Part shown: positions 27,745-36,334 of the stretch, piece after piece
Layout of the letters: every line of letters starts with the position of its first letter
Position numbering within the stretch: the stretch's first letter is position 1
Source of the DNA: Pedobacter sp. Leaf41
Lineage (GTDB): Bacteria; Bacteroidota; Bacteroidia; Sphingobacteriales; Sphingobacteriaceae
Reading direction: 5' to 3'
DNA: 64,000 nucleotides
NCBI RefSeq assembly: GCF_001422545.1
Contig: NZ_LMLE01000008.1
Location: 113,946-177,945 of the forward strand
Position numbers and translations under genes: made by a program
Notes under the pieces: model-generated
What the model was told of the DNA's origin: nothing
Database searches by the model: none
The model's input: the letters and a program-made list of their open reading frames with translations, nothing else

Positions 27745-28055
27745 AAAATCAAATCTCCAAATATCTTCTCATAAGGTTGCTGTTTCTAGCAGCTGGACTT
27801 TGGCTTTTGTATCATTTCGCTTTTTACTTACTGCCAAAAAATATTCAGGAAGATCAGTTTTCTTTTGTTGGTGAATTAGACTTAATCATTGGTTTGAGCC
27901 TGGTATATACCTTGTTTTTCAGCATCTTCATTTTTTTTGAATACCTAAAATTTAGCAAAAGGTGCCAGGTAAAATTAAAAAAATCTGCTTTGGTGATGCT
28001 ATTTATCGGAGTCGTGCTTGTTTTGGTATCACTTTTTTTATCTTTTAAATTATGA
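27741..28055 (+). CDS. small three-helix membrane protein
   Basis: 104 residues with three hydrophobic segments (about 8-30, 47-68, 82-102). Function unknown. ATGA overlaps at both ends couple it to the 26935 and 28052 genes. Confidence 0.7.
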   Translation: MKNQISKYLLIRLLFLAAGLWLLYHFAFYLLPKNIQEDQFSFVGELDLIIGLSLVYTLFFSIFIFFEYLKFSKRCQVKLKKSALVMLFIGVVLVLVSLFLSFKL

Positions 28056-28723
28056 TGAGACGGCTCAAAATTAAAACCTTCTTAAAGTTGATATTAATTG
28101 CTATTCTAATCGGGATTTTGTTTGTCTTTGCCTCAAGTTACTTGGTAAAAGATAAATCGGAAAATAAAATTTACTCGGACTTAAATGCTGTTCCTAAAAC
28201 GAAAGTGGCCATTATTTTTGGTGCAGGTGTACGCAATAACAAACCTAGCAAGTATTTAAAAGATAGGCTGGATGCCGGCATTTCCTTATACAAAAATAAT
28301 AAAGTTGATAAAATTTTACTCTCAGGCGATAATGGCAGAGATGAATATGATGAACTAACGGTAATGAAATTATATTGCTACGTAAATGGAGTTGATACCA
28401 ATAAAATTTACGTCGATTATGCAGGTTTTGATAGCTACTCAACCATGTATCGAGCAAAGCATGTTTTTAAGGTGGATACAGCAATTTTAGTTACACAGCA
28501 ATATCATTTAAATCGTTGCATCTACATTGGCGAGAAACTCGGTGTAAAATGTTATGGTTTTAGTGCCAACACCGGGATTTATAGGGGCTATAAATATTAT
28601 GCCTTTAGAGAAAACTTTTCCATTGCAAAAGCAACATTGGATGTATTGCGCCACCGAAAACCCAGGTATTTAGGACAAATTGTTGATATTGATGGGAAAT
28701 CTAATTATACAAAAGATAAATGA
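28052..28723 (+). CDS. YdcF/SanA/ElyC-family (DUF218) protein
   Basis: 223 residues. An N-terminal transmembrane segment (about 10-31) precedes the DUF218 Rossmann-like domain: VAIIFGAGVRNNKPSKYLKDR, ILLSGDNG, YAGFDSYSTMYRAKHVF and TAILVTQQYHLNR. SanA and ElyC homologues influence envelope barrier function and peptidoglycan or enterobacterial-antigen carrier use; the biochemical reaction is unsettled. It is the only recognised family in this four-gene ATGA-coupled operon, so the operon may concern the cell envelope (inference). Confidence 0.9.
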   Translation: MMRRLKIKTFLKLILIAILIGILFVFASSYLVKDKSENKIYSDLNAVPKTKVAIIFGAGVRNNKPSKYLKDRLDAGISLYKNNKVDKILLSGDNGRDEYDELTVMKLYCYVNGVDTNKIYVDYAGFDSYSTMYRAKHVFKVDTAILVTQQYHLNRCIYIGEKLGVKCYGFSANTGIYRGYKYYAFRENFSIAKATLDVLRHRKPRYLGQIVDIDGKSNYTKDK

Positions 28724-29514
28724 TGAGATATTTAATTTTCGTTTGCTTTATTTGCCTACTTGGATGTAATCCATTTCCAAAAAAAGATGCACATCCTGAA
28801 GTGCCGCTGCTTAGCAATCTGTTGAAAGACAAAACGAAGTTTAAGAAAATTGTGGGCATGGATGGATCAAGTGAAATTCTCGTTTTAAAAAGTGATCGCT
28901 TACTTCTCAAACCTAACAATAGTAATCTTCCTTTTAAAATAATTGATATTAACAATAAGTTAGTAATAGAGAAAAAGTTTGATTGGAAACTTCCTTTCTA
29001 TGTTGATAGAGCAGGAAATTTATATTTTGATAGAGCGAAATATTATTTCCCAGACTATAATAAATCGGAGCCATTTAAAACTGTTGTTGTGCAAGACAGT
29101 TTGGATAAAAAATCGGAGAATTTGCAAAACCTAACAGATTCGTTAAGATGGAAAGCCGTTGACAAATACGAAATCAGTTTGCTTAAACAGTATAGCTTAC
29201 GAAAATGTGAAAATTCGATTGCCAATACAGCTGGATGCAATGTTTTCAAGATCATTAATAATACATTGGTTGTGAGACAAACAGCGCTTTTTAAAAATGA
29301 ATTTGAAAAAACTAAAACATACGTGCCAAAATTTGATGAAGATGTATTAATCGGCTGGAAAAATGGGAAACTGCCTAGCCCGGATTATTTGGCTTATTAC
29401 CAATTTGGCGATCTAAAATTCAAATGCGATGATATGACTCACCCAACAACATTAGAAATTGCGGGCAAAAAATACCTACACTTACCGAGCGACGGCTTAT
29501 ATCAAATTCTGTAA
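28720..29514 (+). CDS. lipoprotein of unknown function
   Basis: 264 residues. MMRYLIFVCFICLLGCNPFP is a lipoprotein signal with the Cys at 16. No domain was recognised. Its start overlaps the SanA-like gene by 4 bp, and it ends the operon that begins at 26935; the following 288 bp contain no recognised signal. Confidence 0.7.
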   Translation: MMRYLIFVCFICLLGCNPFPKKDAHPEVPLLSNLLKDKTKFKKIVGMDGSSEILVLKSDRLLLKPNNSNLPFKIIDINNKLVIEKKFDWKLPFYVDRAGNLYFDRAKYYFPDYNKSEPFKTVVVQDSLDKKSENLQNLTDSLRWKAVDKYEISLLKQYSLRKCENSIANTAGCNVFKIINNTLVVRQTALFKNEFEKTKTYVPKFDEDVLIGWKNGKLPSPDYLAYYQFGDLKFKCDDMTHPTTLEIAGKKYLHLPSDGLYQIL

Positions 29515-29802
29515 ATTTTCGAAGCTTATCCCGAAAGATGTATACTATCTTAGATTCTAATTGCTTCTGTTTCATTTTCGTGAACATCAACTTGCCAACG
29601 AATTGAACTTACTTCGGATAAACAATTAAATATTTATTAATCAACACTTTACGATTGTAAATTTTTTGCAAAAAATTGCTCAACACACTGTTGTTTGATT
29701 AGGCTTTCAACATTTTGGCACAACCATTGTAAACCAGCTGTTACATTTTACTAACCGAATTTGTTGTATACCGCGGCAAATTCAAACTTGAAAAACATAA
29801 TT

Positions 29803-30174
29803 ATGAAAAAGACAGTTCAAATTTTCAGCATGCTTTTAATAGCATTAACAGTAATGGTTTCGTGTAAAAAGGATACAGATCCGGCAGATAGAGATTTTTT
29901 TGTAGGTACCTACAGAGGAACCGTTACCTACAGTAAAGGCGATACACGGATAACCAGTACAGATGGCAAAGTTACCGTTACAAAAGTTGATGATACCTAC
30001 AGCTTCTTCTTTGGTAACAACATTCCCGATATCACTGGAGTTAAATTCCAAGAGAGCGGAAATACCTACATTAGTGTGGGTACCGGGGTTATTGGGATTA
30101 CAATAGATGCCAGCACTTTGAAGATCGGTGTGGCCAATTCGAATGGCAATTGGACGGCGAACGCCACCAGATAA
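29803..30174 (+). CDS. small lipoprotein of unknown function
   Basis: 123 residues from the ATG at 29803; a longer TTG start would bury the signal MKKTVQIFSMLLIALTVMVSC (Cys 21). The mature part is beta-rich with Gly/Thr turns and lacks a recognised domain. Closed by a strong terminator 17 bp downstream. Confidence 0.75.
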   Translation: MKKTVQIFSMLLIALTVMVSCKKDTDPADRDFFVGTYRGTVTYSKGDTRITSTDGKVTVTKVDDTYSFFFGNNIPDITGVKFQESGNTYISVGTGVIGITIDASTLKIGVANSNGNWTANATR

Positions 30175-30190
30175 TTGCATAAAGAATAAA

Positions 30191-30218
30191 AATCCTGACT
30201 TAGGTCAGGATTTTTTTT
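30191..30218 (+). terminator. rho-independent terminator
   Basis: AATCCTGAC and GTCAGGATT form a perfect 9-bp stem with a TTAG loop, followed by eight T. Confidence 0.95.
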
Positions 30219-30246
30219 GCCCTTTGTTTTTAGCTAGCTTTACCAA

Positions 30247-30816
30247 ATGAGTGTTGAGTTAAGAAAGCATATTGAAGAGATCGTACCCCTAAACAATAAG
30301 GAATTTGAAATCATCAACAGCCATTTTAAATCCAAAAGCCTAAAAAAACACCAGTATTTAATTCAGGAAGATGAGGCTGTTAAAAACATCTATTTTGTTG
30401 TAAAGGGATTGCTTAAAGCAACCTACACCGACATCAATGGCAAAGAATATATCATTCAATTTGCAATGGAAAACTGGTGGATTTCTGACTTCCAGGCCTT
30501 TTATAATAACGTAAAATCAATTACCAACATCAGCTGTTTAGAAAACGTAGAATTACTTTCCATTGCTAAAGAAAATTTAGATCAAATTTGCAGCGAAAGC
30601 CATAAGATGGAACATTTTTTCAGGGTAAAAAACAGCTCTGGCTATGTCGCTTTACAACAAAGAATTTTATCACTGCTCACTACCAGTCCAAAAGAAAGAT
30701 TCGAACAATTTACAAAGCAATATCCGCAGCTTTTACAAAGAGTTTCTAAAACCATCATCGCCGCGTATTTGGGTATTTCCCGCGAAACGTTAAGCAGACT
30801 TTCAGGCAAATTGTGA
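30247..30816 (+). CDS. Crp/Fnr-family regulator
   Basis: 189 residues. The N-terminal cyclic-nucleotide-binding-like beta barrel (about 20-115; KNIYFVVKGLLKATY) is followed by a helical segment and a short HTH (TIIAAYLGISRETLSRL). The HTH end is truncated relative to Crp, as in many Bacteroidota regulators of this family. There is no Fnr-type Cys cluster. Target unknown; the DJ-1/PfpI gene 82 bp downstream is a possible partner. Confidence 0.92.
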   Translation: MSVELRKHIEEIVPLNNKEFEIINSHFKSKSLKKHQYLIQEDEAVKNIYFVVKGLLKATYTDINGKEYIIQFAMENWWISDFQAFYNNVKSITNISCLENVELLSIAKENLDQICSESHKMEHFFRVKNSSGYVALQQRILSLLTTSPKERFEQFTKQYPQLLQRVSKTIIAAYLGISRETLSRLSGKL

Positions 30817-30898
30817 TTCAACGCACATAAAATTAGTGATTCTGGTCCTTTAAAGGGTTTAAGCATTCAGCTAAATTTGTTCTACAATTAAATAATAG

Positions 30899-31579
30899 AT
30901 GATGAACAAGAAAGTTTTATTCGTGCTTACGAGCCACGACGAATTAGGAAATACAGGTTTAAAAACAGGTTTTTGGTCGGAAGAACTGGCTGCTCCATAT
31001 TACGCTTTAACAGATAAAAATGTTGAGGTAGTATTAGCATCTGTAAAAGGAGGCCAACCGCCAATTGATCCTAAAAGCGAAGATCCATCTTTTCAAACTG
31101 ATACCACCAGAAGGATGGATAAAGACACTGTTCTTTTAGAAAAATTGAAAAATACAAGCCCTTTGGCGGAAGTAAAAATGGAAGACTATGATGCTGTATT
31201 TTATCCAGGCGGTCATGGTCCGTTATGGGATTTAGCAGAAAGCGGCGCCTCGCAAAAGTTAATTGTAGATTTTTATGAAGCCAATAAACCTGTTGCCTTT
31301 GTATGCCATGCACCAGGTGTGTTAAAGGAAGTAAAAATAAATGGAGAATATTTGGTGAAAGGGAAAAACGTTACCGGTTTTACCAACACTGAAGAAGAAG
31401 CCGTTCAGCTTACCAACGTGGTACCTTTTTTAGTAGAAGATGTGCTTAAAAGAAATGGTGGGCTTTACACAAAAATCGAAGATTGGAACCCTTATGCGGT
31501 GGTAGATGGATTGCTGATTACAGGACAAAACCCAGCTTCATCAGAAAAAGTTGCAGAAGAACTGCTGAAACTAATCTAA
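30899..31579 (+). CDS. DJ-1/PfpI-family class I glutamine-amidotransferase-like protein (Hsp31-like)
   Basis: 226 residues. The DJ-1/PfpI fold includes KKVLFVLTSHDELGNTG at the start, YDAVFYPGGHGPLWDL, and nucleophile-elbow Cys in VAFVCHAPGVL (about 136). The long insert and the Hsp31-type GFWSEELAAPYY suggest the glyoxalase III/chaperone subgroup, which detoxifies methylglyoxal without cofactor. ATGs occur at 30899 and 30902. A hairpin ends the transcript before a convergent gene. Confidence 0.9.
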   Translation: MMNKKVLFVLTSHDELGNTGLKTGFWSEELAAPYYALTDKNVEVVLASVKGGQPPIDPKSEDPSFQTDTTRRMDKDTVLLEKLKNTSPLAEVKMEDYDAVFYPGGHGPLWDLAESGASQKLIVDFYEANKPVAFVCHAPGVLKEVKINGEYLVKGKNVTGFTNTEEEAVQLTNVVPFLVEDVLKRNGGLYTKIEDWNPYAVVDGLLITGQNPASSEKVAEELLKLI

Positions 31580-31586
31580 TAAAGTT

Positions 31587-31634
31587 AAACTGCAAGATGC
31601 AAAAAGTTTCAACGCTCCATGCGTCCTGCAGTTT
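31587..31634. terminator. hairpin between convergent genes
   Basis: AAACTGCAAGATGCA and TGCGTCCTGCAGTTT form an imperfect 15-bp stem (13 matching pairs) with an 18-nt loop, between the ends of the 30899 and 31640 genes. No clear T-run, so it may be a palindromic repeat that also ends transcription. Confidence 0.45.
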
Positions 31635-31639
31635 GCTAT

Positions 31640-31897
31640 TTAAACGATAAAGGCATCATCGTCTTCATCTTCTTCGGGTACATATTTCTCAATAGCTTGC
31701 CCAATTGCATTTACTTCTTCGTCTTCCTCAAAAATTGGAAGTTCGGTTTTATAATCCATTTTTAACCAAATCGATGAGGTATCTTTCTGTATCTGGATAT
31801 ACTCTTTGCCATCTTTAAAAATGGTATATGAATCATTTCCTTCAGGAAAAACAGAATAATTTGTCTTCCCTATTTCTATATCAAACGGTTCTTGCAT
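31640..31897 (-). CDS. small acidic protein of unknown function
   Basis: 85 residues, beta-rich N-terminal half and a strongly acidic C-terminus (EEDEEVNAIG, VPEEDEDDD). No signal peptide. A TATCTTTG -7 box lies on the minus strand at 31922-31915, 18 bp before the ATG. Not recognised. Confidence 0.65.
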   Translation of the reverse strand: MQEPFDIEIGKTNYSVFPEGNDSYTIFKDGKEYIQIQKDTSSIWLKMDYKTELPIFEEDEEVNAIGQAIEKYVPEEDEDDDAFIV

Positions 31898-31950
31898 TGT
31901 TGATGTTTTTTCTGCAAAGATAACGGTTTAAAGGATTTTTCATTTAAGAT

Positions 31951-32070
31951 TTGGAAATGAAAGCTTCGGTTTTGATGAAGACTTGCAGCCCCGCTTTTCC
32001 TGCCTGACCGGCTGGCAGGTGCTTCAACAAAAGCAGAAAAAGCTACGGCAATTGCTTTCCAAAAAATAAT
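31951..32070 (-). repeat. dispersed GGACTG element, reverse copy
   Basis: On the minus strand it contains AAAGCGGGGCTGCAAG, related to GCGGGACTGCA at 36440 and 55780, and ends near GCTTTCATTTCC. A short palindrome (CTGCC...GGCAG) lies inside. It is in the divergent gap between the small acidic gene and the beta-CASP gene. Confidence 0.4.
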
Positions 32071-32196
32071 TTTCACCTTCAATTCCTTAAAATCGAAATA
32101 TTCAGGAATGCCCTTAACCAAAAAATTACTTCCTATTGTTTAAAAATTGCATCAATTGTACTACTTTACACCAAACAATTACGGAGAGAATAGAAG

Positions 32197-33579
32197 ATGA
32201 AGTTAACGTTTTGGGGCGCTGCACAACAAGTTACAGGAAGTATGCACCTGCTCGAGGTTGGGCATTATAAAATACTGATAGATTGCGGTTTAGATTACGA
32301 AAAGGAAACTTATCAGGAAGACAACCAACAATTCCCCTTCGATCCCGCTGATATAAATCTGGTTATTTTAACCCATGCTCACATCGATCATTCGGGCAAT
32401 TTGCCCACTTTAGTACGCCTTGGTTTTGATGGCCAAGTGCTTTGTACACCACCAACAGCAGATTTAGCTTCCATTTTATTGTTCGATTCTGTTGAGCTTT
32501 TTTTAAGAAAACAAAGTCGGAAGCCCCGCACCAAACGGGGAAATTTTAGCGGACCAAAACCTTTGTACCTGCATAAACACGTAATGGATACAATTGACCG
32601 TTTCGTAACCATTGCATTTAACAAACCATTTAAAATAAATGGAGATATCAGTTTAACTTTTATTCCCGTTGGCCATTTGTTGGGTGCCGCCGCAGCAGTT
32701 TTAACCATAAATGATAACGGGGAAGAGAAAAAAATTGCCTTTTCTGGCGACATTGGTCGAGATAATTATCCCGTTCTGGTAAAGCCCGAGCCCATCCCCG
32801 AAGTTGATTATTTTGTTTGCGAATCTACTTATGGCGGCCGCTACCACACCAAAGACCAAACATTGGAAGAGCGATTGGTAAAGGAAATTGAAGAGGCCTG
32901 TATCAAAACCCCGGGGCGATTAATTATCCCTGCCTTCAGCATCGGCAGAACGCAATCGCTGGTTTTTGCCTTGAATCAAATTTTCACAAAAAAACTGTTA
33001 CCACCTGTGCAAATTTTTGTGGATAGCCCAATGGCAATCCAGGCAACAGACGTTTATCGGAAACACCATAATTTAGTTAACCAGGAGGCCAAAGATTTTT
33101 ATAAAACCATGGGTGATGAATTTGAATTTGAGCATTTGGCTTACGTTCAAACCATGAAAGAAAGCAAGGATGTTTCCAATTATTTCGATCCCTGCATCAT
33201 CATTTCGTCGGCTGGGATGTTGGAGGGGGGACGTATTCAAGATCACCTCTACTACAATATTCAAAATTATTATTGCACCATTCTTTTTATTGGCTATTGC
33301 GCCAAAGGAACGCTTGGCTATAAACTTTTAAGTGGTGCGCCGATCGTTAGAATTAAAGACCGCGAAATGATGGTTTACGCTACCATCCGCCAAACCGATT
33401 TATTGAGCGGCCACGGAGATCATGATGATTTAGTACGAACGGTAAAGGAAACCGGCCACCCAAAACAGGTTTTTCTGGTACACGGCGAAGATAAAAGTTT
33501 AAAAACACTGGCAGCTACTTTACTGGAAGATGGTTTTAATGTGGTTGCACCAGAAAGAGGAGAAGTTTTTGAAATTTAG
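32197..33579 (+). CDS. beta-CASP metallo-beta-lactamase (RNA nuclease-like)
   Basis: 460 residues. Metal motif H60-x-H62-x-D64-H65 (THAHIDHSG), then VGHLLGAA, GDIGRDNYP, the beta-CASP insert with ESTYGGRYH and PAFSIGRTQSLVF, and C-terminal motifs SSAGMLEGGRI and HGDHDDL plus VHGEDK. This is the YSH1/CPSF73-like family that cuts RNA with two zinc ions. No KH or S1 RNA-binding extension is present. Start ATG is the first in frame. Confidence 0.95.
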   Translation: MKLTFWGAAQQVTGSMHLLEVGHYKILIDCGLDYEKETYQEDNQQFPFDPADINLVILTHAHIDHSGNLPTLVRLGFDGQVLCTPPTADLASILLFDSVELFLRKQSRKPRTKRGNFSGPKPLYLHKHVMDTIDRFVTIAFNKPFKINGDISLTFIPVGHLLGAAAAVLTINDNGEEKKIAFSGDIGRDNYPVLVKPEPIPEVDYFVCESTYGGRYHTKDQTLEERLVKEIEEACIKTPGRLIIPAFSIGRTQSLVFALNQIFTKKLLPPVQIFVDSPMAIQATDVYRKHHNLVNQEAKDFYKTMGDEFEFEHLAYVQTMKESKDVSNYFDPCIIISSAGMLEGGRIQDHLYYNIQNYYCTILFIGYCAKGTLGYKLLSGAPIVRIKDREMMVYATIRQTDLLSGHGDHDDLVRTVKETGHPKQVFLVHGEDKSLKTLAATLLEDGFNVVAPERGEVFEI

Positions 33580-33630
33580 TTCATTGGTTCAATAGTCATT
33601 AGTTCAGCGGACGAATAATTCTGAACATCA

Positions 33631-33762
33631 CGTCATTGCGAGGCACGAAGCAATCTTAATCCGCTTGCATAAGCCCATTGTTGCGGATTTCTTCCTGCCC
33701 GAGCAATGATGGTGTGTCAGTTTTCCATCGCTTTCAGATTCTTTGCTGCGCTCAGAATGACA
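33631..33762. repeat. REP-like palindromic segment after the beta-CASP gene
   Basis: Contains CGTCATTGCGAGGCACGAAG (33631-33650, continuing to CAATC at 33655), which recurs in reverse at 35068-35092 with one mismatch, plus further short dyads ending in a CTCAGAATGACA motif at 33751-33762. It lies just past the end of proA, in a 193-bp gap between convergent genes. Confidence 0.75.
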
Positions 33763-33772
33763 GCAAAAGAGC

Positions 33773-35020
33773 TTACTTCCTCACTTGCCCATCACCACGA
33801 ACCACCCATTTATAACTCGTCAATTCCTCCAATGCCATTGGTCCACGGGCATGAAGTTTTTGTGTACTGATGCCAATTTCGGCGCCTAAACCAAATTGCC
33901 CACCATCTGTAAACCCTGTTGAAGCATTGGCATAAACGGCAGCCGCATCGACCTCATTTAAAAATCTAGTGATATTTTCGGAATCTTCAGAGATAATCGC
34001 TTCACTGTGTTTTGAACTGTAATCGGCAATGTGGTTTAATGCCGCATCAAAATCATCAACTGTTTTAATTGCAATTTTTAAAGACAGAAACTCCGTTCCA
34101 AAATGTTCTTCGGTGGCTTGGTTTAAAAGTGCTTCAGGATAAGTAGATTTAAGGATTTCATAGCTTTGCTCATCAGCAAAAATTTCCACTTGCCCATCGG
34201 CCAAAGGCGATAAAAGTGCTGGTAAATCTGCTAATCTCTTTTGGTTAATTAACACACAATCTAACGAATTGCAAACGCTAACCCGTCTTGTTTTAGCGTT
34301 GAAAATAATAGCTTTGCCTTTATCCAAATCGCCCGATTCATCAAAATAGGTATGCACAATCCCTGCGCCAGTTTCTATAACTGGAATTTTGCTATTTTCG
34401 CGAACGTAATTAATCAACGACTGGCTTCCACGGGGAATGAGTACATCAACGAAACCTCTGGCATTCAGCAACGCTTCGGTTGCTGCCCGTTCAGCGGGTA
34501 ATAAGGTTAAAACATCAGCATTTATTTCATGCTTGGCTAAAACGCTATGAATTATTTTAGCAATGGCTAAATTGGAAAATTCAGCATCACTTCCTCCTTT
34601 TAAAACAGCTACGTTACCCGTTTTAAAGCAAAGCGAAAATACATCTGCGGTAACGTTCGGCCGAGCCTCGTAAATTACGCCGATCACGCCAAGCGCCACC
34701 CGAACTTTTTGAATTTGAAGTTTATTTTCTAATGTCTTATCTGAAAGAATTTCACCGAGAGGGCTCCCTAATGCGATAACACTTTTAATATCATTTCCAA
34801 TATCTGCGATGCGCTGATCAGTCAGTTTTAGTCTGTCGTATTTAGGATCTTCAGCAGGCATCCTGGTCAAATCTTTTGCATTTTCGGCAATGATTTCAAC
34901 CGTATTTAAAACCAATGCCTCAGCTAAATCGGCCAACACTTCATTAATGATTTCTTTACTCAATCCAACCATTGTGCGGGTTGCGTATTTTGCCTTTTCG
35001 AAGTAATGTTTGTAGTTCAT
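33773..35020 (-). CDS. proA: glutamate-5-semialdehyde dehydrogenase (gamma-glutamyl phosphate reductase)
   Basis: 415 residues of the ALDH-fold ProA family, which reduces gamma-glutamyl phosphate to glutamate-5-semialdehyde with NADPH in proline biosynthesis. Features: LGVIGVIYEARPNVTADVF, KGGSDAEFSN, the nucleophilic Cys in NAKTRRVSVCNSLDC, and the C-terminal FTDGGQFGLGAEIGISTQKL with HARGPMALEELTSYKW. Length is normal. It lies 96 bp downstream of proB on the same strand; that gap holds a REP-like repeat. Confidence 0.98.
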   Translation of the reverse strand: MNYKHYFEKAKYATRTMVGLSKEIINEVLADLAEALVLNTVEIIAENAKDLTRMPAEDPKYDRLKLTDQRIADIGNDIKSVIALGSPLGEILSDKTLENKLQIQKVRVALGVIGVIYEARPNVTADVFSLCFKTGNVAVLKGGSDAEFSNLAIAKIIHSVLAKHEINADVLTLLPAERAATEALLNARGFVDVLIPRGSQSLINYVRENSKIPVIETGAGIVHTYFDESGDLDKGKAIIFNAKTRRVSVCNSLDCVLINQKRLADLPALLSPLADGQVEIFADEQSYEILKSTYPEALLNQATEEHFGTEFLSLKIAIKTVDDFDAALNHIADYSSKHSEAIISEDSENITRFLNEVDAAAVYANASTGFTDGGQFGLGAEIGISTQKLHARGPMALEELTSYKWVVRGDGQVRK

Positions 35021-35067
35021 TTTATTAGTATAATGACCAGATATTGTAAATTATAGTTAAACTTTCA

Positions 35068-35092
35068 GATTGCTTCGTACCTCGCAATGACG
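35068..35092 (-). repeat. 25-bp REP-like repeat between proB and proA
   Basis: Reverse of the 33631-33655 segment with one mismatch, so proA is flanked by inverted copies about 1.4 kb apart. A third copy is at 50969. Confidence 0.8.
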
Positions 35093-35116
35093 ATGGTATA
35101 TAAAACTTCTGATGAC

Positions 35117-36196
35117 TTAAATAGCTGAGTAAAAATAATCATAATGCACCAGCGGCTTTTGTTTTTTCTGTCCGATTCTTTCTTTTGCCTTATCCGAACC
35201 GTATTCTGCAATTCCTAAACCGATGAGCTGATTTTGCTCATCGATAATTTTAATAATATCGCCCTTTAAAAAATCAGTTTGTATTTCCATAATCCCGATG
35301 GGCAACAAACTTGTAGCCTTGCCAGAGGTTAATACATTTTTTGCCCCATCATTTAATTTAACCACTCCTTTTGCAGCAGTTTCAGAATGTGCAATCCATT
35401 TTTTCTTTCCTGATTTTGTCTTCTCTGGAACGAATCGGGTATGTACAATTTCATTGTTAAGTAGGCCTGTTAAAACATGATCAGTTGTTCCGTTTGCAAT
35501 GTGAACCGCAATACCAAGTTTCGCCACTTTTTGTGCCATGGTCGATTTGGTAACCATTCCGCCCCGGCCAAACTGCGACTTTCCTGTTTGAATGAAAGAG
35601 GCCAAATTTGAAACCGAACCAGTAATTTCTTCTATCACTTCTGATCCTGCAAGTTTCGGGTCGCCATTATAAATTCCATTTACATTCGAAAGAATAATCA
35701 AGGCATCGGCATTTAACATTGAAGCAATTAAACCTGCCAATTCATCATTATCTGTAAACATAAGTTCGGTAACTGAAACCACATCGTTCTCATTTACAAC
35801 AGGGATTACGTCATTTTGCAGCAAAATTTGCAGGCAGTTTTTCATGTTGAGGTAATGCGCCCTATCTCTAAAATCTTCTTTGGTTACTAAAACCTGGGCA
35901 CATTTTATTTTATGCGGATCGAAGAAATTGGCGTAAGTATTGATCAGTTTTACCTGACCAATGGCCGCTAAAAGTTGGCGGGTAGTAACGGCATCTTGCT
36001 TCTCTGAAACCTTAATTAAACTTCTGCCAGAAGCCACTGCACCCGATGAAACCAGAATAACTTCGATCCCTTGTTGTTTTATCTCGGCCAATTGGTTTAC
36101 CAAATGCTGAATTCGAGATTCATCAGGTAAGCCATTCGCCTGCGTGATGACATTGGAACCTACTTTAACAATAATTTTTTTGTACCCTAATTTCAT
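35117..36196 (-). CDS. proB: glutamate 5-kinase
   Basis: 359 residues. The amino-acid-kinase domain begins KKIIVKVGSNVIT and contains VILVSSGAVASG, NENDVVSVTELMFTDNDELAG, IILSNVNGIYNGDP and the FGRGGMVTK lid. A C-terminal PUA domain follows from about 270 (GAKNVLTSGKATSLLPIGI). It catalyses the feedback-regulated first step of proline synthesis. The bases just upstream of the ATG form a perfect G-quadruplex motif. Confidence 0.98.
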   Translation of the reverse strand: MKLGYKKIIVKVGSNVITQANGLPDESRIQHLVNQLAEIKQQGIEVILVSSGAVASGRSLIKVSEKQDAVTTRQLLAAIGQVKLINTYANFFDPHKIKCAQVLVTKEDFRDRAHYLNMKNCLQILLQNDVIPVVNENDVVSVTELMFTDNDELAGLIASMLNADALIILSNVNGIYNGDPKLAGSEVIEEITGSVSNLASFIQTGKSQFGRGGMVTKSTMAQKVAKLGIAVHIANGTTDHVLTGLLNNEIVHTRFVPEKTKSGKKKWIAHSETAAKGVVKLNDGAKNVLTSGKATSLLPIGIMEIQTDFLKGDIIKIIDEQNQLIGLGIAEYGSDKAKERIGQKKQKPLVHYDYFYSAI

Positions 36197-36199
36197 TAG

Positions 36200-36217
36200 C
36201 CCCTCCCAACCCTCCCC
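36200..36217 (-). promoter_or_regulatory. G-quadruplex-forming tract abutting the proB start codon
   Basis: On the coding strand, GGGGAGGGTTGGGAGGGG ends 3 nt before the proB ATG. It has four runs of at least three G with loops of 1, 2 and 1 nt. It occupies the ribosome-binding position and is flanked by a CCCTCC stretch that could pair with it instead. Confidence 0.65.
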
Positions 36218-36334
36218 AGGAGGGAGGGCATTTTAGAAAATTGATGTGGCAATTTAGCATCTATTTTTTTCAATTGGAATGAATATTAAGATCAGGGCAG
36301 ATTTTTGCGAAAATGATAATAGTTGGGTGGGGTT

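Noticed and set aside
31876-32121. 81-codon minus-strand frame before the small acidic gene
   Set aside because: It lies over a dispersed repeat, overlaps the acidic gene's start and has no recognisable features.
33608-33625. Single CGAATAATTC before the REP segment as a regulator site
   Set aside because: No partner at 21 bp, and single decamers are expected by chance in AT-rich DNA.
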